Shown in pieces: positions 45,149 through 57,999 of a stretch of DNA of 64,000 bases; position 1 is the stretch's first letter, and each line of letters opens with the position of its first letter. Source of the DNA: Sipunculus nudus (Eukaryota; Annelida; Sipuncula; Golfingiida; Sipunculidae); the NCBI GenBank assembly GCA_026874595.1, contig CM049314.1, forward strand, positions 39,165,229 to 39,229,228, read 5' to 3'. The translations under genes and the position numbers were made by a program. The notes below the pieces were generated by a model. It did not search any database and was not told where the DNA came from. It worked only from the letters and a program-made list of their open reading frames with translations.

Positions 45149-45913
45149 TGTTACAGGTGTCTCTTTTATTGTGCGCTGTTGACATTCTGTTTCGTGTTAG
45201 GCTCAAGCCCCGGGCGTCTATTGCTATGACAAGTAGAGACAAAGCGCCCGGTTTAATCTGTACTGGGTGAGCCCTGGCGTGTAAAGACACAGCCCTCATG
45301 CTAACTGAATTTTCTGGGCTGTTCGCGTTCCATGAGCGCGTGTCTTGTATTGTTCTTTGGGCGCGTGTGTATTATGTATTGTTGTGTTCTTTTGATTGTT
45401 CATAAAATAAAAGTTTCTAGGCTTTGGCGTGAGAGCTATAAATGAGGGATTGTGTTTAGGGTCCAGGGAGGAGAGACAGAAAAATTCAAGCGGACACGGA
45501 AGAGTATGAGTCAGTTTGTGTACCTTTCCAATAGTTACAGAATTTTATAGATCTTTCGAAAATTTTAACGGATTTCACACAGTATTCAGTTTGCCTTTGA
45601 GGCTATTACAAGAACGTCACTTTTGGATAACAACAGATTGATTTCGTGATTGAATTGGACTATTATTCTCTGAGAAGATTTATGTGAACTGTTCATCTGA
45701 ATTATATGTTTTAAAGGACTTGTTGCGCTGTGGCAGTGGTGGTATCCAGCAAAGCCTAGGATCCGGACACTCTGATATTGTACACTTTATTTGTTATATT
45801 GTGTAATTGTATTGATTTACTGTTATACTGTTGTTATACTGTATAATTGTATTAATTTAGTGTATTGTTATATTAGGATTGTTTTAAGAATAAATCATAA
45901 TTATTTGTTAACA
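45149..45913 (+). mobile_element. Gypsy-type LTR (765 bp), 3' LTR of a deleted copy
   Basis: Preceded by a polypurine tract (agtaggggga), it opens TGTTACAGG and closes TTGTTAACA, with TGTTA/TAACA as the terminal inverted repeat. AATAAA signals sit at about 45405 and 45890. The orientation agrees with the RNase H fragment upstream. The partner 5' LTR is not in the adjacent sequence. Confidence 0.7.
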
Positions 45914-46540
45914 AAAAAAAACGCTGACTTCTTTATTCATTCCCTTAGATATTTCATGCTGCCTAGTGTTACAGAAACTGATTTTTATCTTCTCCGTAAC
46001 TAAATTTATTCTCTTCACGACAACATGATCTGTTGTTATTAGGTTCCGGAACAGTGTGTTAAAAGAAGAGTCGGTTTTCCAGACAGGGTCATTGCGTCGT
46101 AAAACAAAGGGGGTATTCAATAATGGTGAACACCGCTTTGGCAGCGGTGTATTGTTCCCAACCTATTTAGGATTTAATTCGCTAATGGACATGGATGAAC
46201 GGGTCCAAGCCATTGTAAGAGATTTATAAATAAGAATACAGATATAATTCAATGTAAAAGTCTATTTAAATGGGTCGCATGTTTACACTAGTTTATTTAT
46301 GTATGGGTGTTTTTATTCTTGAGTTTGCTTTATCACCAGGTTCTCTGGGTCGAGTTGTGCCGTTGCAGCGGTGTATCCTTTCCATCCAGTTTAGTATCTA
46401 GCCTTCTTATGGATATCGATATACTGGTACCAGCCATTGTATGAGACTCATGAATGGGAATATAAACGTGTATTCAAGGTAAAAGCATATTTAATATGGT
46501 CGTATACACAGTGTTTATTCAGTCTTCGGAGCCAAATATC
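45914..46540. other. Non-coding stretch
   Basis: A poly-A run directly follows the LTR; the rest is anonymous. Two similar blocks, 'gaatac..atataattcaatgtaaaagtctatttaaatgggtcg' (46232) and 'gaatataaacgtgtattcaaggtaaaagcatatttaatatggtcg' (46457), suggest a diverged tandem duplication of about 225 bp. Confidence 0.45.
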
Positions 46541-46685
46541 ACCAGTTGGGGACCAGTGCCGCGAGTCGGAGTCAAGTGCCATCGGTCGGAATAAATTGGC
46601 GCCAGTCCGAGGCCAGTGCCCCCAGTTTGGGTCCAATGCCGCCAGTCGTGGACTAGTACCGCCAGTTTGGGTGTCACCAGAAGGG
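46541..46685 (+). repeat. 20-bp tandem repeat, about 7 units
   Basis: Units start every 20 bases: accagttggg, gcgagtcgga, atcggtcgga, gccagtccga, cccagtttgg, gccagtcgtg, gccagtttgg. Each is followed by a diverged 'gaccagtgcc'. The array is GC-rich in an AT-rich setting. Confidence 0.85.
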
Positions 46686-47189
46686 GTCTGGGACATCTAG
46701 AGACTGTGTTAACTACCTCTTTATTTAACTAGAGATTTTATGTGTGTATGTGTGTGCAGCCAGTGTATTCCATTCGGATTATATCCCTGCCCTTGTAAGG
46801 CATAATAGGCTGGGAACTATTTATGGTAGTTGGTTTAGAATTCTGAAATTGTGTGCAAATATTTTCTTTGTTGCTTAGCCACTGCCTTATCTTTTGTTAT
46901 GGTTCTGTGTGGCAATACGCTGGTATAGGAAATAGTTTATTCCTGGTAATTAAGCAATTTCTATGACCACATGTTTTATAGGAACGAGAACTATTTCAAT
47001 AGAATGGTTCTTATACACGTGTCGATGGGGATCCTAGTTAACTTTGTAGTAGAGCAAACGACTGGCAAAAGGAGGGTTTCTGTGTTTCATATTCGCTCAC
47101 TCTACAATAAAGCAGCTTGCTATTCATATATCTCTCTACATTTTATATTACTGGAGTCCGTGAATGATGATATATCTAATGTAAAAAAA

Positions 47190-47190
<1 letters not shown>

Positions 47191-47251
<61 letters not shown>
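47191..47251. repeat. (TA)n microsatellite
   Basis: About 30 TA units. Confidence 0.95.
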
Positions 47252-47253
<2 letters not shown>

Positions 47254-47379
47254 CACTTATCATATTATATTTAAGGGGTTTTCCCTTGTTTCAATATTTC
47301 TACTTCCTAAATTATTTTACTTTATCATACTTTATCATAGTTTATTAAGCTTTATCATATTACTTACGCTTTCGCTTAT

Positions 47380-47860
47380 GTTCTCCTTTGCCCATCGGCT
47401 ACCTAGTATTGAGCGTCTAACGGGTCTGATGATTAGGGTGGGAGAGACAACCCCCAGGGCGGACAGAGCATTGGGAAATCGTACCTCCCCCTCCCTAACA
47501 AAGGGAGTAGCTAGACCGTTTTATCGGCCCAATTTTGGCATTCGACAGTCGGCTTGGATAGGGAGGGCTATTGGAATTGGGGGGCTGTACCGAGCGATCC
47601 ATGACGTGATGTCATAATGCGGATGACGTCAGCATTCATGCAGTTTCCCGGAATTCCCCGAGTGGAGCGATGTATATCACGCCAACATAGGGCTTCATGG
47701 AAATGATACTACTGATACTTTCTTGCATTATGGGCTCGATCTACACTTTGTCATTCCACCATCATATATACTCACCTCTCTACTCGTTCCCACTTATATT
47801 AACACCTGACGAAGGGGCATGTCTATCTAAAAGGCGTCACTCTTTACCTCTTTACCTTAT
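47380..47860 (+). repeat. Possible retroelement 3' part
   Basis: A GC-richer stretch after a TA tract. 47602-47650 is about 80% like 63955-64000 (gatgacgtc..c.ttcatgc.gtttc). It ends with cctgacgaaggggcatgtct, atctaaaaggcgtcactctt, which recurs in an inverted pair at 48549-48653. 'TPDEG...KRR' followed by (TA)n resembles 3' ends of Penelope-like elements, but no reverse transcriptase is visible. Confidence 0.3.
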
Positions 47861-47885
47861 ATATATATATATATTTATATATATA

Positions 47886-47944
<59 letters not shown>
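47860..47944. repeat. (TA)n microsatellite
   Basis: Long TA tract with ttta and gaa interruptions. Confidence 0.95.
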
Positions 47945-47946
<2 letters not shown>

Positions 47947-48548
47947 CAAAGCAACCAAGACAATGTAATTTTTATCAAATTTTATAGCCGATACGTTTAT
48001 ACAAAATATCTTTCAAGATCCTTTATTAATGTAAGGGTATTCCTGACGTCAATGATACGTAGATTTACTCCCTTTAAGACCTTCCGAATCCAAATACATA
48101 ATATGTGTCGCACTTTTCATCCAATGGTGCTTAGGCCTTCAGGCGTTGATATCATCAACCTGATAAATCATGAAAATCACATGTTTCTGTTAAATAAAAT
48201 ATCGATATTAAAGATTGTCCAAGACAGAAAAAAAATGCAGTAACAGTGATTTTTATAGGTAATTAAATGTGGGCATAGTAAGAAAACGTGCTATAAAAGA
48301 ACAGGGAACACAATGTGCATCATAAACAGAGCAACGAGAAATCAAAGAATGTGAGCACACTAAAGTGAATTGGTGATGAAATATTATGCAAAACTAACAA
48401 TTACATAAAAAAATTCAGAAGAGATTTACTGAAGCACCGGCGTCTTACTGGTTTGTCCCGTGGGTAGAACAACCATTTATAGTGAGCCTAGAGAGGAAGT
48501 GAGCCTTATGATACAAACACACACACACACGCTCACACACATAAATAG

Positions 48549-48653
48549 GTAAAGAGAAAGAGTGACGCCTTTAAGATAGATCTTGTTTATTAACACACAA
48601 TATTTTTTATTGACCAAGTTAGTCTATCTAAAGGCGTCACTCTTTCTCTTTAC
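48549..48653. repeat. Inverted repeat, 31-bp arms, about 41-bp loop
   Basis: Left arm gtaaagagaaagagtgacgc then ctttaagataga. Right arm (48622-48653) tctatctaaaggcgtcactc then tttctctttac. The arms pair except for one extra base. A third, direct copy lies at about 47821-47855. Confidence 0.85.
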
Positions 48654-48741
48654 TTACATTTCTACTACATACTAACACGGCTATACCACTTTTTATATTT
48701 TAAACATAACATATATATATACACACATATAAAAACAGATA

Positions 48742-49031
48742 TTATTTCAATTTCTGACTTATCTGAGATACCCTACAACGGGCAGTTCCTACCTCTGACA
48801 TTTCACAATTTGCTCCCCGTGGAGACTTCAAGAATGCAAATGCCCACCATCGGTGACGTGTGTCGAGACCAAAGTGACGTCCAACCATAGAATCCAGTAG
48901 ATAGTTCTTGTATCTAAAACCATTCAACGTGTCATCAATCATTTGGCCTATGCTGGCCCATTTCCATTTTCTAGTCAAGAAATCATATTCTCCAGATGTC
49001 CAGTAGAATGTTCCTTTTCTACCAGCAAGAC
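48742..49031 (-). pseudogene. C-type lectin copy B, last exon
   Basis: Acceptor ctattacag in phase 1, then LAGRKGTFYWTSGEYDFLTRK, WKWASIGQMIDDT, SVGRHFG-like DSMVGRHFG, and GANCEMS, with a stop at 48742. It aligns throughout with the last exon of copy A (57628-57878): YWTSG, RKWKWAS, RHFGL and the Cys near the end. It is longer by 13 codons at the C-terminus. The exon itself is intact. It is listed as pseudogene because the preceding exon has lost its donor and no first exons were found. Confidence 0.65.
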
Positions 49032-49421
49032 CTGTAATAGTTGTTTTTGGATTTAATTGTTAGCTTATTGATAATATACGGCATTTAACTGCCCCTAGGT
49101 GATTTTGCATGACCTAATACTCATCATAAATCTACATCGATTTATGTTATTTCACTATGCTTTATTAATATATTTTCATGTAAAATGTACGTTTCAACCC
49201 TTGTTAATATTCTTCTTTCAAGAATACCTAATTAATTTATAAATTTTACATTAACTAAATAATGTTTTAATAGTTTGTTGCAGGTCGATAGTATCACGAT
49301 AATATATTATTTCTGTTATGTAAGCAAAAAGACAAATTAAAAAAGGCAAGAACTACTGTAACAATAACCGATGCAGGTATTATCATAGTTCACTTTATAT
49401 GTCGATATCGAACGGACGTAT

Positions 49422-49604
49422 CTTTAATCACCGTCAGCAGATGCTCGTTTTCGTTAGCTGTCTCTATTGCAACAAGATCTGAGTCTTTCTGGTTGCAGAA
49501 CAGACGGGCATTGTCCCAGTCGTCCGGTTTTCCGGTCATCTTAAACAGGTAGCAAGATACTGTACTGTTTGACCGGAAGGGATTGCGAAATCCATAACGG
49601 CATT
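49422..49604 (-). pseudogene. C-type lectin copy B, first lectin exon with lost donor
   Basis: Acceptor ccttttccag at phase 1, then ECRYGFRNPFRSNSTVSCYL-like sequence through DNARLFCNQKDSDLVAIETA to LLTVIK. It is 183 nt, exactly the length of the homologous exon in copy A. At the position where copy A has AACG|GTACG, this copy has AAAG|ATACG: the donor GT is AT (49420-49421). Reading on meets a stop eleven codons later (TGA near 49390), which would truncate the lectin domain. A GT four bases downstream would break the frame to the next exon. Confidence 0.7.
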
Positions 49605-50855
49605 CTGGAAAAGGAGATATTCATTTTGATGTAGGAACAAGTATTCTATAGGCAGAAAAGTTAAATTTTATCCATGCACAATGTATTTTTGCATTTCCGT
49701 CCTGTGGAGACTTTTAAATGTGCGAACATTTATAAATAATAATAAAGAAAAATGAAATATTTCATGGATAAGGCGTCCAGCTATTTATTTCTGTTAGGCT
49801 CTGCTTTGGACTAGCGATTATATAAGGCCGGCATTTATTAAAAAATATAATATGGGGCTCAATAGTAAACAAAATTAATCCCTTCAATAAGCCAGACGAA
49901 TCATCGTCTGTCACTTCATATCTATTTGCAAACATGGCCCATGTCACGTGAATGTATAAGTCCTAAGATGTCTTGGGGACATTGCAACAGGCGGAATGGT
50001 CACAGTCGCTTAACATAATACCAATTACATGGAATAACAGCGGGGTTGTCAACAATAATTAAAATTTGTTTGCCGGGCTTTCGAGAAGACGGACCACGAG
50101 TTTCATAATCCTATTCTTTCAACAATTATAGCGGTTTGCACTCCCTGCACTTTTACATAATTCAGCTGGGCACCAAGACCTGCAAGCGTACTGGACTTCC
50201 TATGTGACGTCCGTGTTGAGGCAATTTCGCCCGATATTTCTATTTCTGACCCATTAAAATTATCATGCATGGCTTAGGCATCAATTTTGAGGCGCAATAA
50301 AAAACGTTAAATGACAGCCTTGGTTGAAACTTTAGCGCTTGTCTCTGTGACTGCTTCCCGCTGTTGACATAGTATTTTTTTTTTGTTTCTTTTGCTTAGA
50401 ATAATTATCGGCTTTTGTCACAACGGACATATCATGTAAGTTGGTGTCCATTTTCCGAAATATAGATATGAGACACAAAATATATGACAATAAAGCAAAT
50501 AAAAAAGATAAACGAAATCGTAAGACAAACATATTAGTTTATTGACCTTAGGTCTTTTTGTCCACGTAACGTTTAACAGATAGCGGAAAGAAAGGTCTGA
50601 CAACAATAAAATGTTATTAATAAACGTCCTCTTAACAAGCTTCACAGAGCAACTGAATAAGACAAGCGACTATTGAAGGAACAGCGTTAAGATAATAAGA
50701 TAAACCAATATGTAAATAGCAATAACAATGATGTAGCAGCGATTTGACATACGTTTGCATAAAACAAATAACAAACACAAACAAACCACAAGGTATGAGT
50801 GACAATTAGCCTACAAAGCAGTTCATATCACAACATATAATATCATTATAATCAA

Positions 50856-50922
<67 letters not shown>

Positions 50923-52600
50923 CTTGGAGTTAGTGTTCTATTTAACTTATGGTGTCAAATATGTCATCATATTTATTTCATTTGATATATTTTGATATCA
51001 AAAGAAAAAAAAAAGGTTAAGATGAACTGTTCCTACATATTTATTTATTACAGGATTTACCTGTTCTTTTTCTTTCTCGACTGTAGTTTAAATAGAAAGT
51101 ATCGATGTGAATCTGAATGTCTTATTTCTGAAATAGCTGATAATTTATTTAATTTTTACCAACATTGCGAAATGTGATACATGAGAAACTAGAAAAGAGA
51201 ATAGAAAATAACCCAACGTGTCACAGCTATTGCTGTGTGATGTTATCAGATTGAATGCTGACAAACATCACATATAATATGTACTATGAGATCATTTTTA
51301 GAACATTATTTTAAAACTTTGGGCATTAAAATAAAACGCCTGCACTTTCGCAGTTTAATATAAAAAGTGTGCCGATACAGAGAAAGGTTGGAGATCTCTG
51401 GCAGATAAGTGGAACAGCAGATGACCGCAATCGGGAAGTTATGCCATGATTCAAATAAACCGATACTTCTTTGTATTTATGTTCCATTCTCTGTACAATG
51501 AACTCTTTCCATGAATCTTTATGTTACTCTGCAAATGTGGTTTACCCCTCACCTATCACATGTCCTCATCTTTCATTGATGATTCAGTTTACTAGTTACA
51601 TTTTTCTGCATAGTCATATAATATTTGCATATATTAGCCGTATCTCTGCTAAGTATTATATTATGGTATGTATGTCATAGGTGCATAAGAGAAAACATAA
51701 ACCATGACTTATTTGTTAACAGGCGTTAGGACTAATATTAAACGAAAGGCTGTATGGCAAACATGTAACAGTCTCCTATATGCACTTGACGATGCCGTAA
51801 AGTGATACGCATGGGTACGTCAGCCACACATTGTGCTTTTAAAACCAATAAAAATCTCTCATCGGAGGGGAAAAGCGTTTCCTAAGAAATGTTTATTTAC
51901 TAAGAGTGACGGAAAATAGCCTGCTATTTGAGACAAACTCTATGGTAAGTCAAACTTAATATTTAACATACAACTTACTGATCCAATATCCGATGATTCT
52001 CTGTGGTCGCATCTGCTGAAGGGCTGCTTAATGGAATGAAATCTTAACTTTTTTACCATTAAGACCTTTCATTGTGCTTATATATTAATTTGTTATAATT
52101 GACGAATGACATCTAAATTTCTTTTATTTCAGCATTGATGTCAATCAAAGGACACTTGTAGACTCCATTTTAAAAAAGCCGTTGCTTTGCCACTATATCT
52201 ACAAATGCTTTCTGTCAGATTTTGGTGACAGAAGCAATTAAAAGACCATCATTACCTCTATTTCAAATCAGTCCGCAACAACTGTACTTATGAATTTTAA
52301 GGTAACCTGGGTCAAAACAAAAAATAGTCGAATAATATATTGTGCTGGGTATAAAAGTATTCAAATAAACATATCAACTCTAGGTTATTCAGTCAGAGTA
52401 AAAGCTTTCAGATTATGAGAAACAATAGAGAAAATGTTTTATAAATGTCTGTTAACTGTCTTTAAATTAAGTATTGAACAGGAAACACTTAAAAAATAAA
52501 CATTTTGTGGACTGACAAATTGCCTCCGTCTAGATACAGAAGTAACTGGTTCGACAGTCGGTTAAAAGAGAGGCCTTAGACCAAGTTAAAGGTCTTTTTA
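49605..52600 (-). repeat. Segmental duplication, left copy flank
   Basis: Intron and upstream sequence collinear with the right copy. 49606-49760 matches 59612-59760 ('aaaggagatattcattttga', 'tgtaggaacaagta'). 49950-50340 matches 59890-60300. 51226-51310 matches 62150-62235 ('aacatcacatataatatgta'). 52210-52420 matches 63440-63635 ('aaaagaccat.at.acctc.attc'). About 1 kb that in the right copy holds the PAN and signal-peptide exons is missing here. Confidence 0.65.
50862..50920. repeat. (TA)n microsatellite
   Basis: About 29 TA units. Confidence 0.95.
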
Positions 52601-55016
52601 ATTTTTAAACACGAAATATAGCATCCTGGAAAATAGGATAAAAAGCAAACAGCTTTATATTCTTGGTTTGAAATGATTTGATGCAAAAAATGATCAGGGT
52701 GTACAGACGGCAGAATAACCAAATATTATTGCTGAACTGTTTAACTTTTTGTCAGCAATACACGTACATAGGCATATTCTATTTTACCTGAAAAATGGAG
52801 TGAATAGTTTAGCATAAAAATCGTTAGACCTATAAAATATGCAGATGTTCGTCAATGTTTACCAAACAACTATACAATCAGGATTTTTAGGTTTTCCATT
52901 TAGACAGGCCATAAAAATAAAACCACACCGTTATCTTATTATCAGACATAAATGTTACAGGAAACCTAATGTTTAGCGAAGGATACATATTGTTTTCATT
53001 TATTCTGGAATCAAGGTCAGTTTTCCCGCATAGGTCACATGCGCCCTTGTAGTATACAGCATTTCTGAGAATTTGAAGGTACAGCAGGAGTAAAAGCGTA
53101 CACGATCTTTACAGGATATTTCTTTTCGCATCTCAAATTTGTACTTTTTGCTATTGCAGTATTAAAAGCAGCGGGAAAATAGTTTTCACCTTACACCATT
53201 TCTTCTTATACTAGTATTTCAAGTATTGTAACAGTCATTGGGTCATTGTTAATGAAATAACCCTTACCAAGATTGAAATTAAATATTTTATCAGGTTGTG
53301 CCTATAAAAAATTTCCAGTTGTCATCCATGTCTTTAGTATCTCTTTTCAATAGCAATGGTGTTTGTAGAGGCATATATATTGTCATTATGTTTGGTTGGT
53401 TCTAAGACGAATTTCGTCCTTCTTTGACAATCCGGGTTCAGGTTCAGTCAAAGCTTTTTTTTTCAGGCAGTATTCTTCTCTCAGTCAGTGGTTTGCTTAA
53501 TGAGGCCAAAGGCAAATTAAACTAGTCATGGTAATTTCAAAAGGATTTTCGAGGCTTACCATACCTTTCATAAGTCCATACGGAAATTTACTATCTACGG
53601 GGTCCATAAAATACGGATACCCCTTGATGCGCAAGTCCTCCTAAAATGTCCTAGTTGGTACCCTGAAGGACGGTTTACATGAACCAGTTTGGACGGTGAG
53701 TGTGTTAAGTAATCACCAACATTAACGTTAAAAGTCCTGATACTGAACTTAATTAAGTATTCCTTGTCGTCATGGCAGAGGAGTAGAGGCGTAGTTTAAG
53801 CTTGAGGTCTTGTATCATGTTTTACATTAACTTTACCAGAGAGAACAAAATGTGATCGTCTTAGAAAAGTATGGTCATGTCATCAGGGAGATGGTCATAA
53901 GATATTTCACTGTCAAAATTTACAACAGAACCATTCCAGTTGATAGGACCATATCCCTTAAACCTTTGGCCGACATTTCTATGTGTAATCACATGGCAAA
54001 ATGCAACTTAGAATTCCGAGATTTAAATGTTCTATTAAATAACATATATTCATTTGATTTCAAACGACTAAACGGGTGTAACTTTATTAGAATCTTAATT
54101 TGCTCTTTTCATATTTACAAACAGTTAGTCGAATGAGGCCTTTACTCTTTATTGTAAGAAAGAAATTTCTAATTTAAATTAGTCCCCCCCCCCCCCCAGA
54201 ATTTTTCCTAATGTGTTCATGTTTATTTCAGTTCTAGAACCCTGGTTAAAGGTTAATGTCACATCATACTATTGTTTAAGTATAATCAACAGGCCAGCTA
54301 GCTTGTATGAGGCATCGTCTCGGAGGGACCCAGGGAAGGTATTAAGGGGACAACTTTTTAGTCTCTGACAAATATTCATCCTGATCGATTAAAGAATTAT
54401 TTTAATAAAAGCTAAATCTATCTACCTAATAACTGTCTGTCTGTCACTCTCTATCGATATGTCTATCTATATATGAAGCTTTATGTTAACAATTCCTATT
54501 TTCTATGACGACCCAAGTGATAGAAAAATATCTTGTAATATAAAGAACCTGAGAGGGAAGTGAGTTGATTTTCCTAACATAATGCCAAGATTTATACCAT
54601 AAAATGTCTTAAACTTCATACCATTTGTACAAGTGTATCTGAAAGGTAGAACACACTTCTTTGTTCTGAAGAATATAGGTTTCTTTGTCAGAAACGAGAC
54701 GGAACCAAATAATTTGGACCTGAATCGTTTAAGATTGTTCATATCACCTTTAGGATTTGTAGTCTATGGCTAATATCTATCACCTTGGCAGAGACAGTAA
54801 ACGGAAAATGTACATGTCTCTAATATCATAAGAACTTTAATTAAGGCTTAGATCAAATAGGTAATGAACACACACACATATGCAATATGAATGGATTGTG
54901 TTTCATTTTGTTTCTATTGTGACGTAGGCCATGATTATTTGTATTCTTTCAAGAGGTTAATTCTCCTCCCGGTCTGATGGATTGCCTGTGCCGAATAATA
55001 ATTCAACATGATTGGT

Positions 55017-55060
<44 letters not shown>

Positions 55061-55767
55061 ATTATAAATTAATCCCTCGTAACGAACACCTTCTTTCAGA
55101 GACCACCTCTGCGTTCGTTGTCGACTGATTTAAATATCAGGTTCGTAGTGAATACCTCTTAATGTATATCGTTAAATTCACTACATTTAACTCTATGCCG
55201 CTGGTGCATTTAGAAGCCATGGTCCATTTAGGGTGTCAGAGTTGTCAAGAGAGTACTACTCTTCGCACTGTGGTGTATCGTGACCCGTTCCTCAAGGGAG
55301 CATTCAGCAGTATCTTGTGTCCTGTATTTCATGGCGGGCTCATGGTTTCCCATAATTATTATTGATGGTCGTCTTTGATGTTGGACTTAGGTTCACAACA
55401 CATCCGTATCACGTGTTTGCGGATTTGAGTTTGTTTTCATACCTGTGCGTCAGCTTTATAAAGAATTTCGGTCTAGTTATATAAAGTTTTATATTAATTT
55501 TTTGTTGTCTTATAAAATGTTATTGGTTATAGCAAAAGAGCAACGCCGCTAGACGATATATAAATGTAATTTTTTTTCCGAAATATATTATAGACAAGTA
55601 CAAAACAGTGAAATGCAAGCTGTATGCTATTCAACTGGTCAGATTATGCAGCTATATGTGTGTATTGAAAAAAATGTTTAAGACTTACAATTTTGATAAT
55701 TAAATTCAAAAGTAACTTTAAATTCACATCAAACTCAATAAATAAGAGTACAGGTATATAGTGCATC

Positions 55768-55769
<2 letters not shown>

Positions 55770-55819
<50 letters not shown>
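55770..55819. repeat. (TA)n microsatellite
   Basis: TA tract with one TGTA interruption. Confidence 0.9.
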
Positions 55820-55822
<3 letters not shown>

Positions 55823-56639
55823 TCATTTTTATTCATATTCATTGCCTTGTTTGCATGGCAGGCCTGTTGAGAAAGATACATTTAAAAATAGCAAAATGAT
55901 AATTCACTTTCTTTTATCTTAGCCTTACTGTAGCAGGGACATAAATGTAATTTTGAGGACACAGAGGCTGTGTTTGTATTAAATCTAATAAGCCGTGTTT
56001 AAGGGGTGCTGACCGAGGCATTTCATTGTAAAGCTCTTTATTCCTGCGTGTGGCCAGAACCAAATGCTGGCATTAAAAATACAACAGATGAAAATGACGT
56101 AAATGTATAAAAATGCATGTCTACCATTCTGTTTAGTTTACTTAAAGTTGATTTATTTTACATACATTCAGGCTTCATGTGTACATAAATAAGTTATCTT
56201 CCTATCCCACCTTTGTTATATTATTATTATTCCCAAGGTAAGATGGAGCCACTGTCTGCACAAAAGAACACACGACGTAGATTTGCCTAAAGGCTCCCTT
56301 CAAACGCTAGCTTTTTCACATGGCATGTATCCTTTCGCGCACGAATAAAATGATTGATACCCAGCCTCTGGTTCCTGTGAATTTTTCATGTTATATAAGT
56401 GGGTTTTCCCGTCCACGTGCGGATACCTCTGCTAGTATATATGTGGCTTAATTAATTATATATACACATATATGGTCACATTGTTTCATATGCTGTGTCA
56501 CATACCGAGATGACTATTCGGAATTTGTCGGACCAAAGGTTATTCATTAATGGTAGTTTTTTAATCATTAAATTGTTTCCCGTTTTCTTTAACCTAAATA
56601 AGTAGTTCATTGATATAATTGATGTTAAGGAAAGCCTAA

Positions 56640-56640
<1 letters not shown>

Positions 56641-56689
<49 letters not shown>
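56641..56689. repeat. (TA)n microsatellite
   Basis: About 24 TA units. Confidence 0.95.
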
Positions 56690-56692
<3 letters not shown>

Positions 56693-57627
56693 CAAACAAA
56701 TTTAACAACATAGAATAAACTAAGGTTTGTGTAAAGTAGTGCGAGTCCACTTGATACAAAATAATGGGTCAAGAAAAAAAGTTAATGAATGCATGATATG
56801 GCCCGGTTTCAGTAAGGGCGATTTTTTGTAGGGTAGATATGTCGTATAAACTTGTTAAGAGGAATCGCCCGATAATAAACATTGTATTTATAAAAAAAGC
56901 AGCAAAGACGGAGTATCGGTGACCATATAAATAATTCATGTGCAAACCTCAGTCAGTGTATATACAAAAATATAAACTAAGACAATAGAAAGTATGAAAA
57001 CAATTAATTGTCAACCAAGTACAAGCGTAATTGTAAGACTCTGAATGTCCATGGATGGCTGATTATCTCTCTTTGAACATTTCAGGGGCCAAATATATAA
57101 TATACTCTCTCGCAAGGATCAAAAAGCTCTTCTATCGTTAAACAAGTTGTTGTTCTTGAAAGATGAGTCATCTATGGTACCATTCGTCGGATACATTCTA
57201 TATCATTGTCTGACTGTTCAGCCATGGGTATCCTTAACCTAAAAAAGTAAAAATAAAATATAACCTCCAACGTGCCTTATCAAAGAGAATGAAAATGACA
57301 CATTGTCCCACACCTGACAAAAAATAATAATTAATAACCTTCGGTTAAAAGATAGAGCGCATGTGTTCAAAAGAAGAGAACACCGGTCCATTGACGTTAA
57401 TCATGTAAAGAGCATTTGCTCTAAAATAGATAATGGAAAACCAAATAATATAATAAAAGAAAACAGACAAGATTGTCTTTATCACAAACTTTCAAGTATG
57501 TCTACACCTGAAGAATATATATTTTGCAGCCAATGCATTGTACCACTTTAAGACTGGAATGAATAAAAATAATATGTCATTCCGATTTTTAGGAGTATTC
57601 AGTGAAAAAACGTACAGACGAAGAATT

Positions 57628-57878
57628 TTAGGTCCGAGCCATTGAAGTCTCACAAATTGCTCCCTTTGGAGACAGCAATGTCATAGTTGTCCATTGCATT
57701 GTTCTACTCGCAAGACCAAAGTGACGAGCAATTGCAGAAACTAGTAGATCTTTCTCGACTCTAAATCCATTATAAGTGTCTTCTATCAGCTCTCCTGTGC
57801 TGGCCCATTTCCATTTCCTGGCCAGGAAAGAATATACTCCAGATGTCCAGTAAAACGCGTGGTCTTTACCAGAGATTT
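57628..57878 (-). CDS. C-type lectin copy A, exon 4 (end of lectin domain)
   Basis: Acceptor ctattttag, phase 1, then EISGKDHAFYWTSGVYSFLA, RKWKWASTGELIEDT, AIARHFGLASR and PKGAICE, ending at a stop at 57628. This is the second half of the C-type lectin domain. YWTSG replaces the usual WIG region, WKWAS is the strand-3 Trp core, and the Cys in GAICE is the conserved distal Cys. There is no EPN/QPD and no WND triplet, so canonical calcium-dependent sugar binding is not expected; ligand unknown. Confidence 0.8.
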
Positions 57879-57999
57879 CTAAAATAGATTTTTTGACGTG
57901 TATCACATAAATTTCGGATAATACGCTTGTTTATCAATAACCTGTATAACATGTTTTTACTGGTACTTCATTAAAATAACTGTTCCATAGGTTGCCTAG

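Larger units (their letters stand above)
52601..57627. other. Non-coding stretch
   Basis: I see no gene. It contains a 14-base poly-C (54184-54197), TA tracts (55017-55060, 55770-55819, 56641-56689) and anonymous AT-rich sequence. Frames at 53852-54136 and 57363-57551 lack any recognisable motif. Confidence 0.45.

Noticed and set aside
47697-47888. Hammerhead-ribozyme core in cctgacgaagggg
   Set aside because: CTGACGA resembles the first conserved box, but no matching GAAA box with a closing stem could be paired.
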